Positions 44,194 to 56,843 of a stretch of 64,000 nt of DNA are shown piece after piece. The stretch covers positions 1 through 64,000 of the forward strand of contig NZ_JABWGX010000013.1 of NCBI RefSeq assembly GCF_021730435.1, in the 5' to 3' direction. The translations under genes and the position numbers were made by a program. Each line of letters begins with the position of its first letter. The stretch's first letter is position 1. The notes beneath the pieces were generated by a model that did no database searches, was not told the DNA's origin, and saw only the letters and a list, made by a program, of their open reading frames with translations. This stretch comes from Xanthobacter agilis (GTDB lineage Bacteria; Pseudomonadota; Alphaproteobacteria; Rhizobiales; Xanthobacteraceae).

Positions 44194-44240
44194 CGCTCAT
44201 AACGGTCTGGTTGGGGGTTCGAGTCCATCCAGGCCTACCA
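44194..44240 (+). other. tRNA 3' half with CAT anticodon: prophage attachment core
   Basis: From GCTCATAACGGTC to the terminal CCA the sequence folds as anticodon loop (CTCATAA), 3' anticodon strand CGGTC, variable region, T arm (GGGGG/TTCGAGT/CCATC with one mismatch) and acceptor strand CAGGCCT-A-CCA. The matching 5' half is not present upstream; only GACC, separated by five bases, hints at it. This is the expected leftover when a phage integrates into the anticodon region of a tRNA-Met or tRNA-Ile(CAT) gene. The intact tRNA should be at the far end of the prophage. Confidence 0.7.
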
Positions 44241-44313
44241 AATTATGGGTCATGTTCGCTCATCCAAGCTCACCAGTGCACACGAGATGCGTGGCGGAGC
44301 AAAGGGTCTTAGG

Positions 44314-45315
44314 TGTTTGGTCCCGGCATTTGATGGTGCATCATCCATGCAAGGGTGGAAGGATGCACTATGGGACAGATTCTGCACGGGAGCGCCCGCA
44401 CGACAGAGGCAGTCCGTCGCGCGATACAACATAGTCAAGAGAGCCTGAGGGTTCTGGCTAAGCGGTACGGGATCAACCAGAAGACCGTCGCCAAGTGGAA
44501 GAAGCGCACGGCGGTCAAGGACTTGCCGACCGGTCCCAAGGATGCCCATTCGACGGTACTGGGTATCGAGGACGAGGCGATCATTGTCGCCTTCCGCAAG
44601 CACACCCTGCTGCCGCTGGATGACTGCCTCTACGCCCTGCAGGCGACGATCCCGCACCTGACCCGATCATCCCTGCATCGCTGTCTGCAACGGCACGGAA
44701 TCAGCCGACTACCGGAGGTGACCGGCGACAAGGAGCCAAAGCGCAAGTTCAAGACCTATCCGATCGGCTACTTCCACATCGACATCGCCTAGGTGCAGAC
44801 TGCCGAGGGCAAGCTACGGCTGTTCGTGGCGATCGACCGAACCTGCAAGTTCGCTTTTGTCGAACTGCACCGGGAGGCCGGCGAGATGATCGCTGCCCAG
44901 TTCCTGCGCAACCTGATCGCTGCCGTGCCTTATGTCATCCACACCGTGCTGAACGATAATGGCATCCAGTTCACCAATACGGCGCACCACAAATACGCCT
45001 TCCACCATATCTTCGACCGGGTCTGCGATGAGCACGACATCGAACACCGACTCACCAAGATCAAGCATCCCTGGACCAACGGTCAGGTCGAACGCATGAA
45101 CCGCACGATCAAGGAGGCCACCGTCAAACGCCATCATTACGACAGCCATGCACAACTGACCGCACACCTGCACGACTTCATCAATGCCTACAATTACGGC
45201 CGTCGGCTGAAGATACTGCGCGGCCTCACACCCTTCGAATACATCTGCAAATGCTGGACAATCGAGCCGGAACGCTTCAGCCTAAACCCGCACCATCAAA
45301 TGCCGGGACCAAACA
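44314..45315 (+). mobile_element. IS481-family insertion sequence
   Basis: 1002 bp bounded by perfect 26-bp inverted repeats (44314-44339 and 45290-45315; outer end TGTTTGGTCCCGG). The transposase inside is IS481-type. The right flank is GCTAGC, matching the NCTAGN target preference known for IS481; the left flank is CTTAGG, so no target duplication is seen and the element may mark a rearrangement. Confidence 0.9.
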
Positions 45316-45320
45316 GCTAG
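44370..45320 (+). pseudogene. IS481-family transposase, split by an in-frame TAG
   Basis: Frame from ATG 44370 to 45320 with one internal stop, TAG at 44790-44792. The flanking residues HIDIA*VQTAEGK correspond to the DDE core, where intact relatives normally read GAG (Glu), so this is a single-base nonsense change. N-terminal HTH: AIQHSQESLRVLAKRYGINQKTVAKWKKR. Catalytic region: DIA, then TVLNDNGIQFT (second Asp) and HPWTNGQVERMNRT (Glu). The final stop TAG (45318-45320) lies outside the inverted repeat and comes from the CTAG target. Confidence 0.85.
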
Positions 45321-45924
45321 CGACGCCCCGCTGCCAGCAGCACCGCCGCCCCGCCTACAAGGATGCCGGCCGACACCCGATCCGCGATCTGCGCGAAGCG
45401 GCCCGACAGCGCCGCGCGGGCGCGGTCCGCCGCCATCGCCCACAGAACGTCCCCGGCCAGCGCCACCGCCGCGAAGACCACGGCCAGCACCGCGATCTGG
45501 GCCAGCGGGTTGGCGGTGTCGGTCACGAACTGCGGCAGGAACGCCGCATGGAACAACAGCGTCTTGGGATTGGCAAAAGCAACCGCCAGTCCCCGCCCGA
45601 ACGCGGCATGGGCCGAAGGTGCGGACGTTGCCGGCCCGGCGCCAGCGCTGCGCCATTGGCGGACCGCAAGCCACACCAGATAGGCCGCGCCCCCATAGCG
45701 CACCAGATCGAAATGATGGGAAAAGGCTTCCACCAGATAGGCCAGCCCGGCCGCCGCCACCGCCAACTGAGCAATCAAGCCCACATTGACCCCGGCGGCG
45801 GTGAGAAGCCCCGCCCGGCGACCATACCGCAAGCTGGTGCCGACGATGAGAGCCACGTTCGGTCCGGGCGTCGCCGCCAGCGCCAGGCAGGCGAGCACGA
45901 ATAGAGCAAGGCTCTCCAGCGGGA

Positions 45925-45928
<4 letters not shown>
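45317..45928 (-). CDS. LysE/RhtB-family amino acid exporter
   Basis: 203 residues, five to six membrane segments. The LysE signature is near the start: [54 protein letters not shown] is the second conserved block. The start overlaps the gyrA stop by ATGA. Its stop codon lies 2 bases from the IS right end and is part of the CTAG target, so the last residues may differ from the ancestral protein; length is normal. Confidence 0.85.
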
Positions 45929-48679
<2,751 letters not shown>

Positions 48680-48681
<2 letters not shown>

Positions 48682-48721
48682 AAGTCGATACTCTCAATAA
48701 TGATCTGAGCTGTCGACTTTT
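48680..48721 (-). promoter_or_regulatory. Inverted repeat spanning gyrA translation start
   Basis: AAAAGTCGA (48680-48688) and TCGACTTTT (48713-48721). In the mRNA the arms would pair with the GAGAG ribosome site in the loop and the TTG start at the edge of the stem. Confidence 0.5.
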
Positions 48722-48853
48722 AGCCGATTCACGCGCCAGACGCCAGCAAAACCCGGGCGCGAGATGGATTTTTTCTCATTCCATTTCAATGAGTTAGAGC
48801 ACCCCTCCGCGAGCCGACCTCAAACCAGGGCAACAACAGGCCGACAGCGGCCT

Positions 48854-49417
48854 TCAGAACGGAATCTCATCATCAAGATCATTGGAGGGGCGCCCGCCGC
48901 CACCGCCAGTTCCGCCACCGCCAGTTCCGCCACCGGCACCACCGCCCCCCGAGCGCCGACCGCCCGTACCGCCGCCGTATCCGCCACCGAAGCCTCCGCC
49001 ACCCCCCATCGGACCCTGCGACCCGAAGTCGGAGCCACCGCCTCCCTCGTCTCCCCCCTCACCACCGGAACGACCGTCAAGAAGGGTCAATTCCCCACGG
49101 AAAGGACGCAGCACCACCTCCGTCACATAGACGTCGCGCCCATCCTTTTCATATTTGCGCGTTTCAAGCTGGCCCTCGATGTAGACCTTGGAGCCCTTCC
49201 TGAGGAAGCGCTCCGCCACGCTCACGAGGTTTTCGTTAAAGATCGCCACCTGATGCCACTCCGTGCGATCCTTGCGCTCTCCCGTCGCTTTGTCGCGCCA
49301 GCTTTCAGACGTGGCGATGCGCAGGTTGCACACCCGCCCACCGCTCTGAAAGGACCGCACCTCCGGGTCGCGCCCCAAATTGCCGACAATAATTACTTTA
49401 TTGACGCTGCCGGCCAT
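48854..49417 (-). CDS. ssb: Single-stranded DNA-binding protein
   Basis: 187 residues from ATG 49417 behind GGGAGG. OB fold residues 1-110 ([70 protein letters not shown]), then a Gly-rich disordered linker and the acidic tip DLDDEIPF that binds partner proteins. Divergent from uvrA with an SOS box between them. Lies upstream of gyrA on the same strand with a 172-bp gap. Confidence 0.95.
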   Translation of the reverse strand: MAGSVNKVIIVGNLGRDPEVRSFQSGGRVCNLRIATSESWRDKATGERKDRTEWHQVAIFNENLVSVAERFLRKGSKVYIEGQLETRKYEKDGRDVYVTEVVLRPFRGELTLLDGRSGGEGGDEGGGGSDFGSQGPMGGGGGFGGGYGGGTGGRRSGGGGAGGGTGGGGTGGGGGRPSNDLDDEIPF

Positions 49418-49565
49418 CGCCACGCCTCCCGTCCTGCATGTCACCCCGGAAGGGGCATTCTGGCGCGCACCCTAGCGACCGCATCGCGACATGGGAGCCC
49501 CACACCACGTTGTCCACCACAAAGACAGCGCAGCAACTTAAGCCCTGCCACGGAGCCGCCCATAT

Positions 49566-49580
49566 GTTCTTGCTCCGTTC
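49566..49580. promoter_or_regulatory. LexA (SOS) box between ssb and uvrA
   Basis: GTTC-TTGCTCC-GTTC, an exact alphaproteobacterial LexA site (GTTC-N7-GTTC). It lies in the 505-bp divergent region (49418-49922), which has no other convincing gene. Probably controls both genes on DNA damage, as in enterobacteria, where uvrA and ssb also diverge around an operator. Confidence 0.8.
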
Positions 49581-49922
49581 TATCCACGCGCGCCTTCGGA
49601 GACAAGTCGATTTTTCCCGGCCCAAGACAATTTTTGACTCGCCGCCCCCTAAAGTTCTCGATATGTTCCCTATCGCAATGCACCCGCTCCGTTACAGTCC
49701 GACCTCGACGATGACGGAGCGAGCCGGATTTTGAGTGACAGGGATGCCCTGGCCCAAGCGGAGCGGATCAGCTTGGGCACCCGTACAGGCGGCTGCGGCA
49801 ACCTGACTATTCGAGTAGCTTTCGTCACGAAAAGGCCAACGCTTTCGCCTCGTCGGGAGATGTTGGTTGACCAGCCCTGACTTTTTTCGCGCCGGCCGCT
49901 TGCCGCGCGTGGTTTGGATTTT

Positions 49923-52900
49923 ATGTCGGATCGCGCTTCTTCCCCCCGGGGCACGGCCCCTTCTTCTGAGCCAGCCGTAGAGGCCAAGGGCGCTAGCCGA
50001 AGGGACGCCCGGGTGCTGTCCGTTCGCGGCGCCCGCGAGCACAATTTGAAAAATGTGGATCTGGAGATCCCACGCGACGCGCTGGTCGTGTTCACGGGCC
50101 TCTCCGGTTCGGGCAAGAGTTCACTCGCGTTCGACACGATCTATGCGGAAGGTCAACGCCGCTACGTGGAGAGCCTTTCGGCCTACGCCCGCCAATTTCT
50201 GGAGATGATGCAGAAGCCGGACGTGGACCAGATCGACGGCCTCTCTCCCGCCATCTCCATTGAGCAGAAGACCACCTCCAAGAACCCGCGCTCCACTGTC
50301 GGCACGGTAACAGAGATCTACGACTACATGCGCCTGCTCTGGGCGCGCACGGGGGTGCCCTATTCGCCGGCCACGGGGCTGCCCATCGAGAGCCAGACGG
50401 TTTCGCAAATGGTGGACCGCGTCCTCGCCCTGGCCGAGGGCACGCGCCTCTATCTGCTGGCGCCGGTGGTGCGCGGACGTAAGGGCGAGTACCGCAAGGA
50501 GCTGGCCGAATGGATGAAGAAGGGCTTCCAGCGGGTCAAGATCGACGGCGTCTTCCACGAGATCGCCGAGGCCCCCGCGCTCGATAAGAAATTCAAGCAT
50601 GACATCGACGTGGTGGTGGACCGCATCGTGGTCCGGGGGGATCTCGCCCAGCGCCTCGCCGACAGCTTCGAGACCGCGCTGGGCCTCGCCGACGGCATCG
50701 CGGTCGCCGAGTTCGCGGAAGAGAAGGACCAGACCGGAGCGCCGCGGCGCATCCTGTTCTCGGAGAAGTTCGCCTGCCCCGTGTCGGGCTTCACCATTCC
50801 CGAGATCGAGCCTCGCCTGTTCTCCTTCAACAATCCCTTCGGCGCCTGCCCGGCCTGCGATGGCCTCGGCGTCGAGCAGACCATCGACGCCGATCTCGTG
50901 GTGCCGGACAAGATGCGCTCCCTGAAGCAGGGCGCGATCGCGCCCTGGGCGAAGTCCACCTCACCTTATTACGGGCAGACGCTCGACGCGCTGGCGAAGC
51001 ATTACGGCTTCAAGCTTTCTGTTCCTTGGAGCGACCTGCCGCAGAAGGCGCGCGATGTCCTGCTCTACGGCTCCGAGGGGGAGAAGATCACCTTTGCCTA
51101 TAACGACGGAATGCGTGCCTATGAAACGGAGAAATCCTTCGAGGGCGTCGTGCGCAATCTGGAGCGACGCTGGAAGGAGACGGACAGCGACTGGGCGCGC
51201 GAGGAAATCTCCAAGTATTTCTCCACGGTGGCGTGCTCCGCCTGTGGCGGCTATCGCCTGAAGCCGGAGGCGCTGGCGGTGAAGGTGGCCGGCAAGCACA
51301 TCGGCGAGGTCGGGGAGCTCTCCGTCAAGGCGGCCGCGCGCTGGTTCGAGGCCTTGCCGGCGGACCTCTCCGACAAGCAGAACGAGATCGCGGGGCGTAT
51401 TTTGAAGGAGATCCGCGAGCGGCTGCGGTTCCTTTTGGATGTCGGCCTCGAATATCTGACCCTGGCGCGCGCATCCGGTACCCTCTCGGGCGGAGAAAGC
51501 CAGCGCATCCGCCTCGCCTCTCAGATCGGCTCAGGCCTCACCGGCGTGCTTTATGTGCTGGACGAGCCGTCTATCGGCCTGCACCAGCGCGACAACGCGC
51601 GGCTGCTCGACACGCTGAAGCACCTGCGGGATCTCGGCAATACGGTGATCGTCGTGGAGCATGACGAGGATGCCATTCTGGCCGCCGATTATGTGGTGGA
51701 TGTCGGCCCCGGCGCCGGCATCCACGGCGGACGCATCGTCGCCCAGGGCACGCCCGCTGAAATTCTCTCCGATCCGGCGTCCCTGACCGGGCAGTACCTT
51801 TCTGGCGCGCTTTCGGTGGGTGTGCCGGCGCGGCGGGCGCCGGACCCCAGGCGCATGCTCCGCCTCGTCGGCGCGCGCGGCAACAATCTGAAGAATGTCA
51901 CGACCGAGATCCCGCTCGGCCTGTTCACCGCCATCACCGGCGTGTCGGGTGGCGGCAAGTCCACGCTGCTGCTGGAAACCCTGTACAAAGCCGTGGCGCG
52001 GCGGCTCAACGGCGCCTCGGAGGCCCCCGCCCCGTTCGACCGGCTGGAAGGGCTCGAACATCTCGACAAGGTCATCGACATCGACCAGTCGCCCATCGGC
52101 CGCACCCCGCGCTCCAACCCGGCCACCTACACCGGCGCCTTCACCCCCATCCGCGAATGGTTTGCGGGGCTGCCGGAGGCCAAGGCGCGCGGCTATGGCG
52201 CCGGGCGCTTCTCCTTCAACGTGAAGGGCGGGCGTTGCGAAGCCTGCCAGGGCGACGGCGTCATCAAGATCGAGATGCACTTTCTGCCGGACGTCTATGT
52301 CACCTGCGACGTCTGCAAGGGCAAGCGCTACAATCGCGAGACCCTGGAGGTGACATTCAAGAACAAGTCCATCGCCGACGTTCTCGACATGACAGTGGAG
52401 GAAGGCGCCCAATTCTTCAAGGCGGTGCCCTCTGTGCGCGAGAAGCTGGAGACGCTGGAGCGTGTGGGCCTCGACTATGTGAAGGTGGGCCAGCAGGCGA
52501 CCACCCTCTCCGGCGGCGAGGCACAGCGGGTGAAGCTGTCCAAGGAATTGTCCCGCCGCGCCACCGGGCGCACCCTCTACATCCTCGACGAGCCCACCAC
52601 GGGCCTGCATTTCCATGACGTGAAGAAGCTTCTGGAGGTGCTCCACGAGCTGGTGGAGCAAGGCAATACGGTGGTGGTGATCGAGCATAATCTCGAGGTC
52701 ATCAAGACCGCGGACTGGGTCATCGACCTCGGCCCCGAAGGCGGTGACGGCGGCGGCGAGATCGTGGCCGTCGGCCCCCCCGAGGCCGTGGCGGCCAACC
52801 CGCGCTCCCACACCGGCCACTTCCTGGCGGAGGTGCTGGCCCGCCGCCCCAATCCGGATGGGGGCAAGCCGATCGCGTCCGCCAAGCGCGGGCGAGCGAA

Positions 52901-53039
52901 GAGCGTTGCCCAAGGACCCGTGAGCGACGACGCGCCCGTGAGCGATAATCCGCCTGCAAAAGCCGCATCCACCACGTCCGAAGAAACCACGGACACCAAG
53001 GCTCAGCCCCCCCGCCGACGCATCCGTCGCACCTCCTGA
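49923..53039 (+). CDS. uvrA: Excinuclease ABC subunit A
   Basis: 1038 residues from ATG 49923 (TTG 49914 also in frame). Two ABC modules: Walker [10 protein letters not shown] near residue 60 and GVSGGGKST near 680; signature loops LSGGESQRI and LSGGEAQRV. Zinc-binding pairs are CPVSGF...CPAC and CEAC...CDVC. Damage recognition step of nucleotide excision repair with UvrB. The C-terminal 80 residues are a Pro/Ala/Thr-rich tail longer than usual. Expected to be LexA-regulated. Confidence 0.96.
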   Translation: MSDRASSPRGTAPSSEPAVEAKGASRRDARVLSVRGAREHNLKNVDLEIPRDALVVFTGLSGSGKSSLAFDTIYAEGQRRYVESLSAYARQFLEMMQKPDVDQIDGLSPAISIEQKTTSKNPRSTVGTVTEIYDYMRLLWARTGVPYSPATGLPIESQTVSQMVDRVLALAEGTRLYLLAPVVRGRKGEYRKELAEWMKKGFQRVKIDGVFHEIAEAPALDKKFKHDIDVVVDRIVVRGDLAQRLADSFETALGLADGIAVAEFAEEKDQTGAPRRILFSEKFACPVSGFTIPEIEPRLFSFNNPFGACPACDGLGVEQTIDADLVVPDKMRSLKQGAIAPWAKSTSPYYGQTLDALAKHYGFKLSVPWSDLPQKARDVLLYGSEGEKITFAYNDGMRAYETEKSFEGVVRNLERRWKETDSDWAREEISKYFSTVACSACGGYRLKPEALAVKVAGKHIGEVGELSVKAAARWFEALPADLSDKQNEIAGRILKEIRERLRFLLDVGLEYLTLARASGTLSGGESQRIRLASQIGSGLTGVLYVLDEPSIGLHQRDNARLLDTLKHLRDLGNTVIVVEHDEDAILAADYVVDVGPGAGIHGGRIVAQGTPAEILSDPASLTGQYLSGALSVGVPARRAPDPRRMLRLVGARGNNLKNVTTEIPLGLFTAITGVSGGGKSTLLLETLYKAVARRLNGASEAPAPFDRLEGLEHLDKVIDIDQSPIGRTPRSNPATYTGAFTPIREWFAGLPEAKARGYGAGRFSFNVKGGRCEACQGDGVIKIEMHFLPDVYVTCDVCKGKRYNRETLEVTFKNKSIADVLDMTVEEGAQFFKAVPSVREKLETLERVGLDYVKVGQQATTLSGGEAQRVKLSKELSRRATGRTLYILDEPTTGLHFHDVKKLLEVLHELVEQGNTVVVIEHNLEVIKTADWVIDLGPEGGDGGGEIVAVGPPEAVAANPRSHTGHFLAEVLARRPNPDGGKPIASAKRGRAKSVAQGPVSDDAPVSDNPPAKAASTTSEETTDTKAQPPRRRIRRTS

Positions 53040-53797
53040 CGCGAGGGGGCGAGCCGCAGCCAAGGTGGGGGGGGGGATCGCACTCAACCGCCGCCAGACG
53101 GGAGGGGCCGTGGATTCGCGCCGAGCCCCTGCCGCTCTGAGACCGCCGCTCTGAGATAGGACGCGAGCGGCGCCGATGTTTGAGCCACGCCGTGGCGGCG
53201 GGCTGGCCATGCGGCGATCACCTTCCGGCAATCACCGTTTCCCGCCTGAGAGCATACACCCAGGTCCAGCACTCCGACCCTCTGTGTTCGTGAGCCCGCA
53301 GCGGGCGCGCACCGCACCGAAGCGCCTTCGCGCGCCACGGTCACGCGGGAAGGCGCTTCGGATGCGCCGACTATCGGCCGTCTTGACCGGTGGCGAGTGG
53401 GGTCACTCAAGAGCCGCGCGGGCTTTGCAAAAGGCCCATAGGTCCAACTGACGTGCCTTTGACGAGGGCCGTGGATCGGCGCCCATAGGGGGGTCCTCAG
53501 CATCGGGCCGCCCCCACCACTGAACGCCGGCCGCGACACATTGGACCGCGGCCAGAACGCGCACCGATCCGCATAAGATATAGGCACAACGCTCTATCTT
53601 GCGCCATGCTACCCATAACACATTGAAAATAGACCATCGCATCAGCGGCCCAGGGAAGCGCACTGCATGTGACTTACGCAGTGCTGCAATGCACGCGCCC
53701 CCATTTTGCAGCCCGTCATACTCGCTTATGTTGCCTCCAATGATCGGGGGACGCCCCTGCTGGGTCGGTCCCGCTCAAATCGTCAAGGAGATGTATC
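53040..53797. other. Gene-poor interval between uvrA and DUF1127 gene
   Basis: No open frame here has coding character or a ribosome site. A G10 run lies near 53067-53076. The last 150 bases probably hold the promoter of the DUF1127 gene. Confidence 0.5.
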
Positions 53798-53962
53798 ATG
53801 TTCCTCTGGGGCCTTCTCGCGCGCCAGATCCGTCGGTGGCAGGTGTATAATAGTACGGTGTCAGAGCTCGCCGAGCTCGACGACCGCAGCCTTGCCGACA
53901 TCAACGTGTCGCGCAGTGAAATCCGGGCACTGGCCCGCGAAGCGGCGCTCCGCGCGGCCTGA
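53798..53962 (+). CDS. DUF1127 (YjiS-like) small protein
   Basis: 54 residues with AAGGAG and ATG 53798. The sequence fits the short alphaproteobacterial DUF1127 type: an aromatic/hydrophobic start (MFLWGLLARQIRRWQ), then SELAELDDRSLADINVSRSEI. Such Arg-rich small proteins influence RNA turnover and phosphate/carbon physiology in some relatives. A nested hairpin terminator follows. Confidence 0.8.
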   Translation: MFLWGLLARQIRRWQVYNSTVSELAELDDRSLADINVSRSEIRALAREAALRAA

Positions 53963-53982
53963 GCCGGCGCAAACCCTCATAC

Positions 53983-54035
53983 AAAACGCTCAAGATGGCC
54001 CCATGCGGGGCCATTTTCCGTAACTGGAGCGTTTT
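53983..54035 (+). terminator. Nested inverted repeat, terminator of DUF1127 gene
   Basis: Inner stem ATGGCCCC (53995-54002) with GGGGCCAT (54007-54014) followed by TTT. Outer arms AAAACGCTC (53983-53991) with GAGCGTTTT (54027-54035). The inner part is a good rho-independent terminator; the outer arms could make it work in both directions. The rest of the gap to trmFO (54036-54256) shows no gene. Confidence 0.6.
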
Positions 54036-54256
54036 CCGCTCGCACCGGCTCCCATCATCCGCTCTCCGCTTTTGCGTTGACGCATTTTCAAACGCAGCGG
54101 AGCTTCGCCCGCCTTCGGACGCAGCTTGAACGCCATCGCACTTGAAGCCGCCGTCCCGCCTGTGGCACACCCCGGTCTACGCGCCCCTTGCGGCCGGACA
54201 TTCCGGCACCCGCACGACGCGTGCTCCCGGCCAGCGACACAGAAGGAAAGACGCGC

Positions 54257-55657
54257 ATGGAACCCGTTCATGTGATCGGAGCCGGGCTTGCGGGATCGGA
54301 AGCCGCCTGGCAGCTCGCCACGCGCGGCGTTCCGGTGGTGTTGCACGAGATGCGCCCCACCCGCACCACCGAGGCGCACCAGACCGATGGCTGCGCCGAG
54401 CTGGTGTGCTCCAACTCGTTCCGCTCCGACGATGCGGCGGGCAATGCGGTGGGCGTGCTGCACGCGGAGCTGCGCCGTGCCGGCTCGCTCATCCTCTCTG
54501 CCGCCGATGCCCATCAGGTGCCGGCCGGCGGCGCGCTGGCCGTGGATCGCGAAGGGTTTTCCCAGGCCGTGACACGCGCGCTGAGCGAGCATCCGCTCAT
54601 TGAGATCCGGCGCGAGGAGATCACGGCCTTGCCACCCGCGGAATGGGACCAGGTCATCATCGCCACCGGCCCCCTCACCTCCCCCGATCTTGCGGCGGCG
54701 GTGCTGGAGCGCACGGGCGAGGATGCCCTCGCCTTTTTCGACGCCATCGCCCCCATCGTCCATTTCGACAGCATCGACATGGATCAGGCGTGGTTCCAGT
54801 CGCGCTATGACAAGGTCGGTCCCGGCGGCACCGGTGCGGACTATATCAACTGCCCCCTCAACGAAGCGCAGTACAACGCCTTCGTGGACGCCCTGTTGGC
54901 CGGCGAAAAGGCGCCGCTGCGCGATTTCGAGCGCAAGACCCCCTATTTCGACGGCTGCCTGCCCATCGAGGTAATGGCCGAGCGCGGCCGCGAGACCCTG
55001 CGCTTCGGCCCCATGAAGCCGGTGGGGCTCACCAATCCCCATGCCCCCGGCGTGAAAGCCCATGCCGTGGTGCAGCTGCGGCAGGACAACAAGCTGGGAA
55101 CGCTCTATAATATGGTGGGCTTCCAGACCAAGCTGAAGCATGGGGATCAGGTGCGGGTCTTCCGCACCATTCCGGGCCTGGAGCGCGCGGAGTTCGCCCG
55201 GCTCGGCGGGCTCCACCGCAACACCTATCTCAATTCCCCGCGGCTTCTGGACGAGACCCTGCGCCTGAAGGCGGAGCCGCGGCTGCGGTTCGCCGGGCAG
55301 ATCACCGGCTGCGAGGGCTATGTGGAAAGCGCGGCGGTCGGGCTGATGGTGGGGCGCTTCGCGGCCGCCGAGCGGCGCGGCGCGGCGGTGGTTCCGCCGC
55401 CGCCGACCACGGCCTTGGGCGCTCTGCTCGGCCACATCACGGGCGGCCATCTGGAAGCGGAGGGCGAAGGCCCGCGCTCGTTCCAGCCTATGAACATCAA
55501 TTTCGGCCTGTTCCCCCCGCTTGCGGAGACACCCAAGGGCGAGGGCGGCAAACGCCTGCGTGGCGCGGAAAAGACGCTCGCCAAAAAGAAGGCCCTCGCC
55601 GACCGGGCGCTGAGCGACGTGGCCGTCTGGCTCGACACCACGGCCACGGCGGCTTAA
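54257..55657 (+). CDS. trmFO: tRNA (uracil-54-C5)-methyltransferase, folate/FAD-dependent
   Basis: 466 residues from ATG 54257, AAGGA upstream. FAD-binding motif [16 protein letters not shown] at the start, then [29 protein letters not shown], the TrmFO signature that includes a catalytic cysteine. [16 protein letters not shown] and [18 protein letters not shown] complete the family pattern. It makes m5U54 in the T loop using methylenetetrahydrofolate. The next gene starts 9 bases downstream. Confidence 0.95.
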   Translation: MEPVHVIGAGLAGSEAAWQLATRGVPVVLHEMRPTRTTEAHQTDGCAELVCSNSFRSDDAAGNAVGVLHAELRRAGSLILSAADAHQVPAGGALAVDREGFSQAVTRALSEHPLIEIRREEITALPPAEWDQVIIATGPLTSPDLAAAVLERTGEDALAFFDAIAPIVHFDSIDMDQAWFQSRYDKVGPGGTGADYINCPLNEAQYNAFVDALLAGEKAPLRDFERKTPYFDGCLPIEVMAERGRETLRFGPMKPVGLTNPHAPGVKAHAVVQLRQDNKLGTLYNMVGFQTKLKHGDQVRVFRTIPGLERAEFARLGGLHRNTYLNSPRLLDETLRLKAEPRLRFAGQITGCEGYVESAAVGLMVGRFAAAERRGAAVVPPPPTTALGALLGHITGGHLEAEGEGPRSFQPMNINFGLFPPLAETPKGEGGKRLRGAEKTLAKKKALADRALSDVAVWLDTTATAA

Positions 55658-55666
55658 GAGGCGGGC

Positions 55667-56770
55667 ATGGCGCGCACCCTTCGTCCCGTTCCTCCCGTCG
55701 CTTACAATGCTGATCCGTCCCGCTTCGCAGTGGACACGGTCTTGAAGCGCGACGTGTTCTCCACGGTCGAGCGCGGCACCTGGACCGACCCTTCCGGCCG
55801 CGCGTGGCCCGCCGTGCGCCGACGCTGGAACGAGGTGTCGCCGTGGCTCGCCCCGCTTGCGCGCCAGCTCGCGCTGCACGAGGTGAAGGCGCTGGAAAAG
55901 GTGACGCGCACCGGCGTCACCACTCCGCTGCTGGCGGTTGGCCACCGCTTTCTTGTGCGCGGCTGGATCGAGGGGGTGCCGCTGCAAATCGCCCGACCGG
56001 TGGGCGACAGCCATTTCTTCCATTCCGCCCGCAAGGCGCTGCGCACATTGAATGCCGCCGGCTATGTGCACAACGACCTCGCCAAGCAGCAGAACTGGCT
56101 GCGGGGCGCCGATGGCGAAGCCTGGCTCATGGACTTCCAGCTCGCCTTGCCCATCAGCCGGCGCTGGAAGCTGGGGCGGGTGCTGGCCTATGAAGACCTG
56201 CGCCACCTTCTGAAGCACAAGCGCACCTATTGCCCCGACGAGCTGACCCCCCGCGAGCGGGCCATGCTGGCCAAGAAAAGCGTGCCCACCCGGATCTGGA
56301 TGGCCACCGGTAAGAAGGTGTATCGGTTCGTGACCCGGCGCCTTCTGTCCTATTCAGATACCGAAGGGCGCGGCCCGCGCGTGACTCAGGTGGGTCCGCG
56401 CATCATCGCCGCGCTCAAGACCCATCCCGCCATCGCCGACGCCCACATGGCCGATTTCCAAACCCTTGGCGGCAAGGTGGGCCTTTATGCCTTCGTCGAG
56501 CCAAAGGCGGCGGTGACGGTAGCGGAACTGCGCGCCCATCTGGCCGACGCGCTGCCTGACCGCCCCCATCTCGACCATCTCCAGATCGTTCCGGCCTTGC
56601 CCCGCGCCGCCGATGGCATGGTACGCGACGACCTGCTGTTGCTGATCGCCCGCAACCAGATCGAGATGCTGGACACCCTCGCCGGTTCGGAGACGCTCCG
56701 GGCCCAGGCGGCCGAGATCGCCCGCGCGCGGCTGAACCTCACCGATCGCATCACCCGCCCCGCCGCGTGA
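55667..56770 (+). CDS. Kinase-like protein fused to an AMP-ligase C-terminal-like domain
   Basis: 367 residues. Residues about 30-210 form a small RIO/LPS-kinase-like fold: VLKRDVFSTVERG (ATP lid), HEVKALEK, catalytic loop YVHNDLAKQQNW, metal-binding DFQ in WLMDFQLALP. Residues about 255-340 look like the C-terminal lid of acyl-CoA synthetases (GLYAFVEPKAAVTVAELRAHLADALP, LPRAADGMVRDDLL). Two enzyme-like parts in one protein point to a substrate that is adenylated or carried; the substrate is unknown. Probably in an operon with trmFO. Confidence 0.7.
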   Translation: MARTLRPVPPVAYNADPSRFAVDTVLKRDVFSTVERGTWTDPSGRAWPAVRRRWNEVSPWLAPLARQLALHEVKALEKVTRTGVTTPLLAVGHRFLVRGWIEGVPLQIARPVGDSHFFHSARKALRTLNAAGYVHNDLAKQQNWLRGADGEAWLMDFQLALPISRRWKLGRVLAYEDLRHLLKHKRTYCPDELTPRERAMLAKKSVPTRIWMATGKKVYRFVTRRLLSYSDTEGRGPRVTQVGPRIIAALKTHPAIADAHMADFQTLGGKVGLYAFVEPKAAVTVAELRAHLADALPDRPHLDHLQIVPALPRAADGMVRDDLLLLIARNQIEMLDTLAGSETLRAQAAEIARARLNLTDRITRPAA

Positions 56771-56843
56771 CGGGCCGCCGCTTCCGGCGCGCGGACCGTC
56801 TCTCAGCCCCGCCTCACCTCTGATCTTTGCGGGAAGCCCCCTC

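Noticed and set aside
44185-44240. A complete tRNA-Met or tRNA-Ile gene ending at 44240
   Set aside because: The 5' acceptor strand, D arm and 5' anticodon strand do not match the 3' half; only GACC upstream fits, with five extra bases.
53067-53076. G10 tract after uvrA as a phase-variation switch
   Set aside because: It lies downstream of the uvrA stop with no gene start nearby to control.
53084-53587. Minus-strand frame between uvrA and the DUF1127 gene
   Set aside because: Arg/Pro/Ser-rich, no domain, no ribosome site; looks like non-coding GC-rich sequence.
53990-56218. A 742-codon open frame antisense to trmFO and its neighbour
   Set aside because: Overlaps two genes with clear family motifs and has no start signals.
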